This document shows, piece after piece, positions 49,713 to 62,623 of a stretch of 64,000 nt of DNA. The DNA lies in NCBI RefSeq assembly GCF_025118155.1, contig NW_026251398.1, forward strand, positions 124,001 through 188,000. Direction: 5' to 3'. The translations under genes and the position numbers were made by a program. How positions within the stretch are numbered: position 1 is the first letter of the stretch; the number at the start of each line of letters is the position of its first letter. This DNA comes from Cokeromyces recurvatus (lineage: Eukaryota; Mucoromycota; Mucoromycetes; Mucorales; Mucoraceae). The notes beneath the pieces were generated by a model, which worked only from the letters and a program-made list of their open reading frames with translations, made no database searches and had not been told where the DNA came from.

Positions 49713-49854
49713 GCATACTAGAAGGTAAATTATTTAAGATTTAGAATATATACTATAACAAATTTAACAAAAGCTTGCAAGAATTTATTGACTAACCATC
49801 TCAAAAAGGACAAAAAATTAATGAACAACATATATACATTTATAATTTACTTCT
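46636..49854. other. AT-rich non-coding region with hairpin cluster
   Basis: No gene recognised. It holds a 57-nt T run (47127-47183), the hairpin cluster at about 47305-47830, a (CT)n run near 48599-48617 and a 40-nt A run (49671-49710). The 87-codon frame at 47612-47875 lies inside the hairpin cluster and is not convincing as a protein. Confidence 0.5.
47305..47830. other. Cluster of at least ten short perfect stem-loops
   Basis: Seen inverted repeats include TATCCTTT/AAGGATA (about 47309), GACC/GGTC (47465-47479), CTCCTTT/AAAGGAG (47483-47500), CCTGTC/GACAGG (47581-47596), GGGAAGGTG/CACCTTCCC (47606-47640), CTCTCCT/AGGAGAG, GAGTTG/CAACTC, AGAAG/CTTCT, ATCCTTT/AAAGGAT (about 47772-47789) and ATCTT/AAGAT. 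Many have loops of 4-6 nt. The density and loop size are not expected by chance in otherwise AT-rich DNA. The origin is unknown. Confidence 0.6.
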
Positions 49855-50430
49855 GTAGGAGGATTCAAGAAGAAAGATCTCTTAGATCTTATAAAATTTG
49901 AGTTACAAGATTTTGCAATTGAAGAAATAAATGAATATTTTAGATTTTGTACAACAAATCCCAGAAGAATCGATGCGTTTATTTCATATCATGACAATGA
50001 TCGAACAAGACAATTGTCAACCATTGAATATTATAGTATGCCTGACAGTCCAAGGCGAAACAAAAAAGAAGATAGACTTAAGTAGCAGCTTGGATTCAAG
50101 GAAATCGAAACAAAGATTTCATCTCTAAAAAAAAACAACACCTGAGGAACAATTTCGTTGGTATGCTCAATACTTATGCAATGCTTGTTAAACAAGAAAT
50201 TTAAGGAACTTTGTTGATCAAGACGAAAATGCTATTCATTATATATTAAATTTGTAACAGAGACAGTCTTGACAGTAAAGAGTATGTTCTTTATATCAGA
50301 GTAAATTTGGTTGGGAAAGGATTGATCTGCTATCTTTTCAAGAGATCAGCAACAAATCATCATAACAAATGCGGTTGGTTCTTACTTTGGAGAGCTTTCT
50401 TAAAAATGTTTACAGGTAAATATTTATATG
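49855..50430 (+). pseudogene. Frameshifted remnant of an unrecognised repeat-family gene
   Basis: One frame at 49859-50083 reads GGFKKKDLLDLIKFELQDFA, EEINEYFRFCTTNPRRIDAF and YYSMPDSPRRNKKEDRLK, then stops. Further protein-like pieces follow in other frames (EEQFRWYAQYLCNACL; KFGWERIDLLSFQEIS). Composition is clearly coding-like, but frames change repeatedly. The family was not identified, but it looks like part of a multi-copy fungal gene or transposon. Confidence 0.45.
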
Positions 50431-51441
50431 AAAATGCATTTGTACTTTATTCAAAATTTAATCTTCTCTTTTTTCCTAAAATAAATCCTTTTTTTTTTTG
50501 GTCTAATTTGTTGGATCGTATAGTCTAACTTCGAATGTTTTATTGGTCTCAAAACTGTTTTCGAATCATGTTATTATTTTTAAAAATTGTCTGAAATTGA
50601 AGTGAAAACAATGTGGTTTGAAACAGTTTTAGTACCAAACAGATGGAATTTTAGATACCGCTAAAATGATCGTTTATTTAATTTGATACTATAATAAACA
50701 TTGAGATTTATAAAACTTTTAGCTAACTACTATAAAAAGGATTTTTTTTAAAAAAAAAACATATACATTTACTACATATGTTAATATGAACATTATTATT
50801 GCTAAACTGTATAATCCTCATCCGATTTTTTTTTCGTTTTGGTACTCTAAAAAATGCCCCTGAAATCATCATGAAATACATTTTACTTTGAAGAAACGCG
50901 TGTTTTCTTTCAGTATTAGTGAGAATTTCAACAGGCAAATTAAAAATAATTTTTATTAGTTTTCTAAATTCTGTATTATTAAGCTTCTATTTTATTTTTC
51001 CTTGGTTTTTAAAATCAGTAAAACTTAATATCAAAATAGAATTTGTAATTCTAAATATTGAACGTATAGCTTTATCATTCTCTCAGCGAAACAAGTGTCA
51101 ATGAGAATTACACTATAAGATTATTATGTAATATTGTTGTTATCATTCATGAAAGAAAAAATTACACTAAAATTCCTAGTCTATTAATAATATGAATATT
51201 TAAATCATTGTATCTAAAATAAAACCCCTTTTCTACAATGTACCTTTATATACATATATGAATAATACCCCTTATCATGTCTAAGAGCACCTTTTTTTTT
51301 AATTTGCTATTTAAGCTAGTAATAAAAATGACATTATACTTAAACAAAGAAACCAAAATTATATAAATATGTATATATATGTATCTACATGAGTCAGAAA
51401 AAAACAAAAAAAGGCTGCTTTAATTTACACAGATCAATAAA
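50431..51441. other. Upstream region of F-box gene 2
   Basis: About 1 kb of AT-rich DNA with no recognised gene. The promoter of the F-box gene at 51442 should be at its right end. Confidence 0.5.
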
Positions 51442-53409
51442 ATGATAGACGAAAATTTACCTTCAGAACTCTTATCTAGTATTTTTAAGAACATTGAAAC
51501 ATATTCTGATATAAGTCAATGTCAACTCGTCTGCAAAAAATGGTATTTACCCGCTCAGAAGAGGCTATATCAGAATATTTTTTTATTTTCACCAAAAGAC
51601 GCGATCAAATTTTCAAATACAATCTTGAAGTCTTCAACAACATATTCAAAATTAGGTTTATTGGTTCGAAATGTAACCTTATTAGATCGATGTGCTACTT
51701 TTGAAAACTCCTATGATAAAGATCTACCTGAATGGTTAGATGCCTTTGTAAATCATCTTGCTTTCCTTTGTCCTCATTTGGAGGCACTATACTGTGGAAA
51801 TATACATTTGAAGTCATTTTGGGAAAAGATCAAGAATATATTGAGTACTCATACATGCTGGCCTCGGTTAACATATATAGAACACCCGCAGACAGTCGAA
51901 GCAAACGAATATTATTTGTATACAGCTATTGCTGCTCGACATACTCTCAAAAGTCTCGTACTTCGTGATAGCTTTGGACCCTTTCATAAGGTTAAATATA
52001 GAGATTTTTTTAGTAGCTGCTTGTCAAATGTAGGGGACACATTTGTAAATTTAGAAACACTCGAATTACACAAAATGACTCAGTCACATGTAGCCCAGTT
52101 TGATCTTATCCTCAACACTCTACCATCAACCTTGAAATCACTGTACATTATTATGGATTTACCTGAAGTGTATGTAATGACAGAGACGCAACAAAGTACT
52201 CTAGGACGTATTTTAAGACGCCGTAATACAAACCCTGGTATCTTTATCACTCTCTCTGATTGCAATACCAGTTATAGTATTAGTAATTGGGCAACTCTTC
52301 GGCCGCTTGATAAAATTACACAAGTTGTCGGTAAGGTTTTACTGCATAATAATGATTCTTTACTTTATATCATGTATAAGTTTCCTCATCTATACCATAT
52401 TAATATGGAACTCCAGCCTGTAAGTCATTTAAAACAGACTGTTGAGCTTTTACCTTCTCGTATCTTGCAATTCTTTAAATTTGTTACTAAAATACCTTGC
52501 TATGATATCCACTTCTATATGGCAAACATCAAGGACACTGCCACACACATCTTTAGTGAATCATTCTGTGGGATTGTTCACTTTGGTTTCCAGACCTCTA
52601 TCAAACTTCCTAAAATTCGTATTCATAACAATCCGCATAACCCCATGCAACAGGTCTTAAGTATGAGTTTACCTATCATGCAAACGACTAAAATAAATGA
52701 ATATATTCAACAAATAGAACTGATCCAACTTTTGGGCAATCGCTGGTCCTATTTCATTTTATCCTGTGCACCATTCTTTAATGAGAGTAACCCCCATTTA
52801 AACCTTTCTCAAATATGTGAGCCCTCACTATTCCATTTCATTACAGGATACTGTATTGATCTAGTTTTACAACATTGTCCTAATCTCAAATACTTTGAAT
52901 GGAGTCATTCACAGCTTCTACAATGTGATCCTAAAAACCCATGCATTAATTGGTCCATTCATACTTTCGCAATTGCCTCTTCCTGGGTGAATGAAAGCGT
53001 ATTTTATGGTCTATCATATCGTCTTCAAGGCCTGAAGGACTTGTATTTAAGTGACTGTCGCTTTATATCAGATATCGGTAGATGCAGTCCTTGGCGAAAT
53101 AACACAAATTGTGTCTATCTCAATATGCCATATACGACCTTTGATTGCATTCATATATTGAAGACATCATTTGATGCTTGCTTTGTAAAGCTATCCATGC
53201 CTCATAGTAATAAACAACATTTAATTTTTATTCATCAGGAAAGTACAGAGCTAGCTTATCTTGATGAAACAGAGTATCAAAGACTTTCGAATATCTATAA
53301 AGGTGCAATGTATGTGGATGTGTATTGCCGACGTCTTGAAAAGCTCATCATTAGAAATAAGTTTTTTGGTAACAAAACTTTTGATATCGAAAATATAATT
53401 CCCAAATAA
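51442..53409 (+). CDS. F-box/LRR-like protein (655 aa)
   Basis: A single-exon frame. Residues about 4-48 give an F-box (ENLPSELLSSIFKNIETYSD, then CQLVCKKWYLPAQKRLYQNI). The remainder is made of irregular leucine-rich units such as LEALYCGNIHLKSFW, LETLELHKMT, LKSLYIIMDLPEV and LKDLYLSDCRFISD. Family knowledge: a probable substrate adaptor of an SCF ubiquitin ligase. Such single-exon F-box/LRR proteins are numerous in Mucorales. It resembles the partial protein at 1-1689 in overall layout and a shared NMPYTTF/NLPYTSF motif, suggesting paralogy. The C-terminal part holds HIHCTF-like antisense frames that are shadows only. The substrate is unknown. Confidence 0.85.
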   Translation: MIDENLPSELLSSIFKNIETYSDISQCQLVCKKWYLPAQKRLYQNIFLFSPKDAIKFSNTILKSSTTYSKLGLLVRNVTLLDRCATFENSYDKDLPEWLDAFVNHLAFLCPHLEALYCGNIHLKSFWEKIKNILSTHTCWPRLTYIEHPQTVEANEYYLYTAIAARHTLKSLVLRDSFGPFHKVKYRDFFSSCLSNVGDTFVNLETLELHKMTQSHVAQFDLILNTLPSTLKSLYIIMDLPEVYVMTETQQSTLGRILRRRNTNPGIFITLSDCNTSYSISNWATLRPLDKITQVVGKVLLHNNDSLLYIMYKFPHLYHINMELQPVSHLKQTVELLPSRILQFFKFVTKIPCYDIHFYMANIKDTATHIFSESFCGIVHFGFQTSIKLPKIRIHNNPHNPMQQVLSMSLPIMQTTKINEYIQQIELIQLLGNRWSYFILSCAPFFNESNPHLNLSQICEPSLFHFITGYCIDLVLQHCPNLKYFEWSHSQLLQCDPKNPCINWSIHTFAIASSWVNESVFYGLSYRLQGLKDLYLSDCRFISDIGRCSPWRNNTNCVYLNMPYTTFDCIHILKTSFDACFVKLSMPHSNKQHLIFIHQESTELAYLDETEYQRLSNIYKGAMYVDVYCRRLEKLIIRNKFFGNKTFDIENIIPK

Positions 53410-55291
53410 ATATAGATAACAATAAAAAATCTTTTTATATAACAACGTAAGAATTTTTTTTTTTGTAAATTGTGTACCTAAGTGATTAGATTAGAGAATT
53501 AATGTTTACATATAACTGTTATTTTTTTCAAAGTATTTGTAAAAAATGTTGATAAATTTTTGTTAAAATTATATAGACATATAATAATAGAGTAACAAAT
53601 ATAAAGAATGATAATGTAGCATTATATGAAAGGATATAAAATTATAAATAGTATATTAAAAAAAAAGAGACATACAATATATATCTTTATAAAGTTATTA
53701 TCTAGTTGAAAATAAGTGTGGCTTTTTACACTTATAATACCATATAAAGAAGGTTTCTTCTGTTCTGCAAGACAGCGAAGAGTATATGAATGATTTTTAT
53801 TGCAAATACTTGGAGATTGTTTCTTATATTGCATAGGTAGCAAGATGTAGTTCAGCCAGTGTACAGTGCCTTTAGCATAGAAGGTTTCATAGTGCCCTTA
53901 GTATTATGCAAATATAAAGGCTCTTGTGTTATTTTACACATCAAATCTGCTCTAGACTTAAAATTGGAAGATAAACTTAAATGATCATCACTGGTCTTAG
54001 ATCAGTGAAGAAAGAAAGAGAATAAAATTACAAAAACAAAGAAAAGTCAATACTTAGCTCTCTTTATAGTTTTTTTTTCCTTCTCCTTCTTCTACTAACA
54101 AATACCCTTTGATCCATACTATAGTCTATATTTGAAATATTTGATCTAGAGAAAATAACAGTATTCAACCTGAATCTTTCAATACAACAACGATTTTCGG
54201 ATAGTTAATTATCATCACTTATACATACACTTCAACATTTTCCCTTTTATATCTCAAAAGTGGGTTTTCTTTTCTTTCCTTTTTTCCATAGCGATCTGAT
54301 CAGGGCAAAACAGCATATAAATGCTTTGTGCTTATTGGTCTTTTTTAAAAAAAAAATTTTTTTTCTTCGTTAATCGTATTCAACCTGAATTTTAACTCCT
54401 AAGGTATAGCTATGATTCGACTTGATTGAATTTCAGCATTTTACTTTATTTTGTTAAAGATCGCTACACTGTTTAATGGTTAATGTGATAAGAATAGTAT
54501 AATGTATATGATCGACAATGATGCGACGCTGCTTCTAATGTTACTAGTTCATTATAAATGATATACATAGTTATTCTGATGAATTATATACGAATTGTAT
54601 AGTATCTTTTAATTATAGTTAGTTTTCTCTTTTTCTTTTTTTTTTTTTTCATACCTAAACCCGGTAGTTATTGTATAAAGTTATAAATGAATATATTGAA
54701 TAATATAAACCAATATAATTAACACAAAAGATGCACATATACACTTTTTAAATATTGAATACTCTTTTTACTTTTTTTCTAAATGATTTATTATATGTAT
54801 TAGATCATCTTTTTTCTAATAGAAGCATATGTATTAGATATAAAATTACGTTAACTTTATATATAATGAGACGTTTATTCAGTAAAAAACAAACAATCCA
54901 CAAATAGCTTAAAGCAATGAAAAAAGTTTAAAAAATTTCCCAATATCTGTAATAATCCCTTGTTACACTACTTTTATTTAACTTTCTACCTTATCTTTAT
55001 CTTTATTTTTATTTCTCACAATTAGATAACAACAGTGTCTATCGACACTATTACTTCACTATACTACTAAAGTTTTAAGTAAAGTATATAATGACACTAC
55101 TGCATAAATATGAATAAAAAATTTATTAAGAAATTAGCCAGTAATTAGTAAATATAGTAGTATGTACATAGTTATTCTTGATTATAAATAAATATTATGT
55201 ATGAATAAATAAAAAAAAGGGGGGAGGGAGTGGAGGGGTTAATATTTCTTCCCTCCTTTTTTTTTCCGTAAAGGATATGGTACAATGGCTA
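53410..55291. other. Intergenic between F-box gene 2 and ACOT9-like gene (convergent)
   Basis: About 1.9 kb of AT-rich sequence with no gene or RNA recognised. The motif TATTCAACCTGAAT occurs twice (near 54162 and 54378). A G-rich stretch (GGGGGGAGGGAGTGGAGGGG) lies at 55219-55238, just beyond the ACOT9-like stop. Confidence 0.5.
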
Positions 55292-56953
55292 TTATGAACT
55301 AGACATTAAACTTAATAATTGCTTCTTTGCTTGAAGACCATGCTCATGTCTTCTTTTTCCTAATATTTCAGGGGAAGGAAAAAAAACAAAGTTAATTATA
55401 TTTTCAATTTTAAAACTATTATGTATATATATTATTTTACCTTCAAGATAAAGCATTCCCTCAGCATATGTTTTAGGAAAGATTTGAGGTACCACCTTAC
55501 GTTGAGTGGTAAAAGAGAAATGAAAGGTGTTGGTCACATCTGTTGTATTTGTCTTCATATCTGTAACTTCAGCTGTAACACTAACTTGAAATGAATCATC
55601 TTGCGAATAAATCACTTTTGAAGACAAATTCAAAAGAGAACCGACGGGGACAGGTTTCTTGAAAACAATTTCATCTAATGACAAAAGATGAACAGGTGTC
55701 TTACAAAAGACAGATCCTGTTGCATGAGCTAATTCATAAGCGCGTCTCATTAAATATCCACCAAAGACCTTGTTATGAATATTACGATCTTGAGGTTGCA
55801 TTAAGAATACACTTTTTAACTTTGTATCTTCTATCCAAGCAGATGGTGATGATAACTGATTAGCATTTTTCATATAAAGATCATGAAGTGTTAAACGTTC
55901 ATCATCAGTGGGGGGAACCTTATCAAGAGCTGATTCACCTATGAGCTTCTTTCGTGATTTACACTCTTGTGCATATTCAAAGATTCTCATTTCTCTTTCG
56001 TTATGTGCAATTAAAGGATTGATATGAACAGATTTTCCTGTTGTAGAGTCTATCGCAACCATCGTAAAGCGTCCAAATAAAACTGTATTCGGTGTCGGTT
56101 CAGCAAGAAAATTTTGAGGAGGAAATGGTGATGATTCTACCATATTAGAGTCATATTTAGGAATAGTTTCAACTTTAACAAACACTGTATAAAATATAAA
56201 ATTTAGCCATCTTAGAATTCATAGATACACACACACACACACACATACATACATACATATGCGTGCGTGCGCCTTGTTATTTTCTAAAATTATCATTTAC
56301 CTTCCATGCTACTTTTACCAACATAAGCAACATGACCTGAAAGCTTAAGATCTTCAACTGTATTTGGCATAAGTAGTTCCATACGATCTACACTTGCTGT
56401 AACAACGGTTAATGGAGGAGCACGGGGATTAAAGGTATCAATGTGTTTGTAAGAAATAGCACCTGCTAGTGCGTCTAAATCTTCAAGAATTTTTCCTATT
56501 CTAATTTTACCACCTGTGGTAATATACTCATCTAATAAAGCAGGTGAGGATTTAAAGGGTAGGTATTCTTCCATATAACTATCCATCATTGTTTTATTTA
56601 TAATTTGATGCTGATATTGGTTAGATGGAATATTGAGTGGTCTTTTGTTTTCCTTTTCAAGAATTTTATCCATCCAGAAAGTGACAGGACGAACTGTATA
56701 TACTTTTTCTAAAAGAAAAAAAAAAGAGAGAATGCAATGAGTACGTAAAAGTATAATTGCTTCATAATAAATAAAATAATAATAATAAAAAAACCTTACT
56801 TGCAAAGCTAGGATCATATTGATCAGTTTCAATTAAAGATGGTTGTGCGCCACGTATTTGACGTGAACTAGTTGCTAAGGTAGCTCTTTGTTTATAAATC
56901 AACTTAAAAGCTTGATTTGATTTAAGTGGCTTAAAAAAAATAGTGCGTAACAT
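55292..56953 (-). CDS. ACOT9-like mitochondrial acyl-CoA thioesterase (457 aa)
   Basis: Hydrolyses acyl-CoA to free acid and CoA in mitochondria. Exons (complement): 56800..56953, 56301..56708, 55441..56184, 55292..55359, all GT-AG with consistent phase. The start at 56951-56953 gives an N-terminus rich in Lys, Arg, Ser and Thr (MLRTIFFKPLKSNQAFKLIY), as expected for a mitochondrial presequence. Two hot-dog domains are visible. The first contains RIGKILEDLDALAGAISYKH and later HVAYVGKSSMEG. The second contains FLMQPQDRNIHNKVFGGYLM and RRAYELAHATGSVF, the typical ACOT9 double hot-dog order. The last exon (GKRRHEHGLQAKKQLL) is short and basic. Length fits the family (about 440 aa). Substrate chain length cannot be read from sequence. 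Confidence 0.92.
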
Positions 56954-58319
56954 ATCAATACAAAAAAAAATATTATATATAAATATATAGGATCTAAGAA
57001 CTCTAATGAAAAAAAAAGAGAGAGAGAGAAGGAAAGAAAAGGCTAAATATAAAGTATTTATATATGTCTGTGCAGAAATCTTATTATTTTCCAACCTAAT
57101 TTACATGGTGGAACCATTTCCTTTCTAGGTCTTTACTTATCAAATTAAATACTTCCTTATCCGAGGCCAAATAATCTAAACAAGGAAAGTAATCCGAAAA
57201 GGTCAAATCTGAACGCTTATTTATTATCCAATCATATGTAAGCTTGGCCTTTTCTGTTCCTGTCAATATTTAAACTCAACAGACCCCACCCTAATAAAAA
57301 AATTTATTGACATGGAAATATGCCAAATTTAGAAAATTTCACTTGGTAAAAAGAAAAATAAAAAAAAAATAAAAAGCACATTAATTACAAACATATTATA
57401 TGCAATAAACGATTATCGTTAGAAATACAAAATTTATAGAATATATGTTTAATAGAAATAAATTATAATAGACTAGCCAATTCTTCTTTTTTTTATATAT
57501 ATATATAAATATTCGAGAAAAGCAACAAGAGCCACTCCGAAGAGTTTAGTTTTTCTGCTTTGTTCTCTTGTCATTTTGGACAAAAAAAAAATTTTTTTTT
57601 CTTTATGATTATTAAATCGAATTTATAATAGAGTCACACTACTTGGAAATTTTTTTCTAATATCTCATATATAAGCTTATTCATGATGATCGTAATAATA
57701 GAACTGCACTTCATAAAACATGAATTATGTCATTAGACCCTGGATAAAAAAATCTTATTCATAATAAGCATCTGTGATATTAAAGTATCATAGAACAATT
57801 ATTAACTATAATATTATTACTGTTATTTGATATATAATAGACGTTAAGCATGTCTTTTTTTTTATATTTATTTTCAATAAAATCGAACGACACTATTTTT
57901 TCTAAGGTATATTTTATTATCATCTTATTTGCTTATCAATACAAAGTCAAGATATGTAATATTCTTTCAGAAATAAAGAAAGGGTAAAACTAAAAGATAT
58001 TTGTAATTTTACAATAAGAATAATGCTTTTGGTCAAGATGTCATGTCTAATGATTACATTAAAAAGGAGTGTATATAGTGTATAGTCTAGCGAAAATAGA
58101 AATAAATACATTTCACTAAATAGACTTAATAGTTTTCTCCGCAATTTTTTTTTTCTTTTTTCATGATTTATTCATAAATAAAGGCTGACGTCTAAAAAAT
58201 GTAATGTCAAACACTTATTTGAAATAAATCTAAAATCCGAAAATTTATGCAAAATTCTTTTTTTTTACTTTTTTTTTTTACTTTTTTTTTTTTTTTTAAT
58301 CATATAGTAAAATTTTACA
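56954..58319. promoter_or_regulatory. Divergent region ACOT9-like / SMP-C2 gene
   Basis: About 1.4 kb of AT-rich DNA between divergent starts. A bipartite T-rich block (58258-58297) lies 20-60 bp upstream of the SMP-C2 start and may be a promoter element. No gene recognised. Confidence 0.45.
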
Positions 58320-60358
58320 ATGTCATCTTTTGTAAAATATAACTCGGAGGATCAAACGAAAATGGAGATGGGTCAAGATCCAAAAAAAGAAAGAGGAAAA
58401 CAAGAAGAGAATAAACAAGAGATGGAGCATATAAAAGAAAAGAGAAATGCAAATAAAAATGAGAAAGACGAAGAAATGAAAGATGAAATGAAGAAAAGAC
58501 CTGGAAATACATTGGATGCTTCTGGTCATGTCCACACTAAAAATGAAGATCCTAACAGGCTACAAAATGATTCTGAATTAAACGCTTATACTTCTCAACA
58601 AGAGCGTTTAGGGGATCAACAGGCTCCTAATCTTCAGCAGTCTAACCTTCAGCAAAAGAATTCTCAACAATTCAATTTAGAACAGTTTAATGATCGACAT
58701 TATGATGTAGAACATCCTACTGCTCAACAGCCTATCGATCAGCCACAAGTGAATCAGCAGTCTATTGCTCAACAGCCTATGGATCAAAAACCTATCAATC
58801 AATATCCTACATCTGGTGAGCAAGAAACAATCACTACACGTCCGGAAAATCATCGTGTTTCAACGAATCCTTCACCTTTTAATCAAACATTCGATTCAGC
58901 TCTATCTGGATTCAATGACATATTTAATACAGCCGATCCTAGCATGGATAAACAACGTCAACCAGGCACAAAGCTTAATAATACAACACCATTGGAGCCA
59001 ATATCCCCGAATGATCTCGTCTGGAACTTACAATTAAAAGCATTAAAATATATTTTTATCAGTTGTCTCGTTTCCTATCTTTTAGGAAAATGGCGATTTA
59101 GTATCACCATTGGTGTTCTATCTATTATTACATGCGGTTGGGCTTATTGGAATTTAGGAAAAGAAAGCTCTGATGCTGTTGAATGGCAAATAGAAAAAGA
59201 GGAAAATATGAGAACAGTAAGTTATGTTATGTGCAAAGGAAGAATAGCTTGAAAAAAAAATTCTAATGTATTATTTTTAATGATGTAGTTGTATACATCA
59301 GAAGGAGAATCAGTTGAATGGCTCAATTATATGCTAGAAAAAATATGGCGTAGTATAGATCCTCAAATATTTGCAGATATTGAAGATCTTCTCGAAGATA
59401 CTTTGCAAAGTGTTGCTCCTAGTTTTATTGTAAGAAGTTTTTTTTTTCTCATGAATTTTAAGAAATAAGTTAACATTTTTTCTTTTATTTGTTTATAGAA
59501 GTCAGTAAAGGTTTATGATCTTGATATTGGTGTACAAGCTCCTCGTATTCAAGTGTAAATCAAAATATATAATTTTTATTATCAAAATTCATCATGTTAA
59601 CGTCATAAGTTTTTTTTTTTTTTTTTTTTTAAAAAAATATAAATTTATAGAATTCGAGTCTTTCCTCCTTTACCTGGTCAACCTGAAGAAAGTATTGTAA
59701 AGTAAACAAATTTGTTCTCGAAATTGAATTATATACATATAATTTTTTTTTTTTTTTTTTTTTGTATATATTCTAGTTTGGTGAAGCTGCATTTAGTTTC
59801 CATGCTCATCCAGTAGCGTCATTGGTCACTCATCGTGGTCCAAATTCAACTCCGCCAGGATTAACGATTTGCTTCCAAACAGCCGTGAAAGCGCCTTTAG
59901 AAGTCAAAGCAGAATTGACAGCAATATCAGGAAAAATTCGATTCAAACTTTTAACATCGCCTGAGATTCCCTTCATATCTAAAGCTACGATTGCCTTTAC
60001 AAGTGTACCAAAAGTTGAAACGGGTGTCATGCCTTTATCTAAACACCTAAACATTATGAATGTAAGTAGTCAAAGGGATCACATTCAATAATATGATGAT
60101 ATATATAACTTACTCTATAATCTGTATATGTTATATAGCTACCTGCTATTAAAACACTTGTGAACGAAGGTATTAAGCTTGGTTGCGCTGATATGGTGGA
60201 TCCAAAAAGTATGACAGTAGATATTCAAGCCTTGCTGGGTGCTTTTACACAAGATACATTTGCAATTGGTGTTGTTAAAGTGTTAATTAGAGAAGCTACT
60301 AGAGATAAAACTGCAAACTTTCAGGGTATATACAGTTTTATGATTTATATACATACAT

Positions 60359-60392
<34 letters not shown>

Positions 60393-62623
60393 CAGTATCA
60401 CTCATATATTAGTATAGACATGGAGGATTCTTATGCAACTTTATCTTTAAGTAATCAACCTAAGAAGACTGTCTCTAGTACACGTGTATTAACTAATGAT
60501 GAAAATCCTCGATGGAATGAGGATCTTTATGTTCTCGTTTATAAAGGTATACGATTTATTATCTTTAAAAAGAAAAATATAAACAAATATTCATCTTGTG
60601 TTTATTAGATGACATTATATCTGAAACAAAAGTGGATATTAAAGTTTGGGATGCAGATAAAGTCAAATTTGATGACATGTGGGGTTCAGTTTCAATGTCC
60701 GTAAAGGATATCGTTCAAGGGGAAATAGATAAATTAGGGAATGTTAAAAGTTGGTGTCAAGACGAATGTGTCATTTTTGACGGGTAAATGAATTGAAGCA
60801 AATAAAATACATACATATATTTGTATGTTTGCTAAATTTATTTATTTATAGTTGGACCCCTATTGATGGTAAAAATGAAAACAACTCAAAGATTAAACTG
60901 AACATGAAATTAAGTTTTCATCCAAAGTATCCTACACCTAACATGGAAATTTTTACAAGTAAATCAATGAAACAAAAGAAAAAGTCGGAGGAAGCACAAA
61001 AGGAGGAAGAAAAGAGAGATAAGGCTATCTTGGATATTCCTGTTGACCCTACACATACAAATGGTATTCTTTCTATTTTAATCCATCAAGCTGTTGATTT
61101 AGAAATTGGTGATCCTGAAGTTTTACCTACAAATGAAGAATTTAAACATCCTTATAGTCCAGATAAGGTTGTTAGCCCTTATGCCGTTCTTTACATTAAT
61201 GACAATAAGGTCTATCAAACTCGTACAAAGTTAAGAAATCCTAGTCCTGTAAGTTAAAATATTGATATTATTTTTACCATCAATATATACATATATTAAT
61301 ATTAATTATATGTAAAAAAAACACACACACACACATAGCATTGGAATGCTGTTTCTGAAAACTTTATTAAAGATTTTGATAATTGCAGTTTCCGAATTTC
61401 AGTCAAGACAGCTTTTGATCTCGAACGTGATGCTGTCCTAGGAACTAAAGTGATACATTTAAAAGATGTATTCCGTGGACAAGAAAATGCTAAATTTAAG
61501 CAAATTCAACAATGGATCCCTCTTGCTAATGGTATTGGCTTTGGTAAAGTTTTATTAACAATCAAATATAAGCCTGTCAAGTTGACCTTACCTCATGAAT
61601 TACAAGGATGTGGTAAGTTTTCTATTTATTTATTTTTTTCACACTCACTCACTCACTCACTCTGTACACCCTATGGATTAAAATAACGTGATTTATTTAT
61701 TAGATGTTGGTACACTCATTGTTGAACGTTTAACCTTAAATAGTTTCAAGTCTCCTCTCAGTCAAGACCATGCTAATTCTACCAAAGTTACCCTTTCACT
61801 TAATGTTAATCCAATTATCAAAAAACGTCTTAAACCTAAAAACATTTCAAAACAAGAGAATGGAGGAAGGATGACAGAGACTTATGGTTGGTGCAACCAA
61901 CATTATTATTTCCCTTTAATGATGCGTTATCGTACTGCCCTCTATGTTCATGTTACCCAAGGTACTGTCACGAGCCATAAGTGTACAGGTCGATTCTGGT
62001 TAAAAGATATGGTCGATCATGAATGGCAGGATATTAAGGTTGGACTGTACGATTATGTTAGTGAAAGTTCTAAAGAATCGAATCGGAATGAAGATGCATG
62101 GTCTGAGGAAGGTGATTATGGACAAGTAACAATTCGTATGAAGATTTCACCTGGATTTTCGCCTGTCCATACCCATTTAAGATCCTATATCAGGGATATG
62201 GTAGGAGCTGATCCATTCTATAATGAGGCCTTAAAGTTCAAAGCCCAACGTTGGATTAAAGAACAAAGTAAGAAGAAGGCTGAAAGAGGTGAAGAACCAG
62301 ATGCTGAGGAAGATACAAACTTTGATTACGATCTTCAAAATGCTGTCCAATCGGAAAAAGAAAGAATGGATTCCACAACAAGGAATAGAAGAGCATCAAG
62401 TCTATCTTCTGAATATGGAGAAGAGACAGCAGAGTCTGATATGGATGATTATGAAATTGAAGCAGATATGTTTGATCAAAAGAAAGATGTAAAGATTAGT
62501 AAACATGGAGTACTTAGAAAGGTTGCATGGGGAATAGATAAAGTGAAGCATAAAGTAGATGTGTTGAAAGAAGGATTCAACTCAGAAACAAGAGCTGATA
62601 GATCCGTAATAAAAGAAACTTAA
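58320..62623 (+). CDS. SMP- and C2-domain membrane-contact protein (Mug190/tricalbin-like, 1168 aa)
   Basis: Eleven exons: 58320..59216, 59289..59429, 59499..59554, 59651..59696, 59777..60061, 60139..60325, 60418..60546, 60609..60783, 60852..61248, 61339..61612, 61704..62623, all GT-AG with consistent phase. Seen: a disordered Gln/Lys/Glu-rich N-terminus of about 235 residues with QQP-type repeats; a hydrophobic hairpin at about 242-278 (LKYIFISCLVSYLLGKWRF; GVLSIITCGWAYWNLG); an SMP-type lipid-transfer domain (SVEWLNYMLEKIWRSIDPQI; KVYDLDIGVQAPRI; GLTICFQTAVKAPLEVKAEL); and then C2 domains (TRVLTNDENPRWNEDLYVLV; VDIKVWDADKVKFDDMWGSV). Family knowledge: tricalbin-like proteins tether the ER to the plasma membrane and move lipids. 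The overall order matches fission-yeast Mug190-type proteins. The C-terminus is highly charged. Confidence 0.85.
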
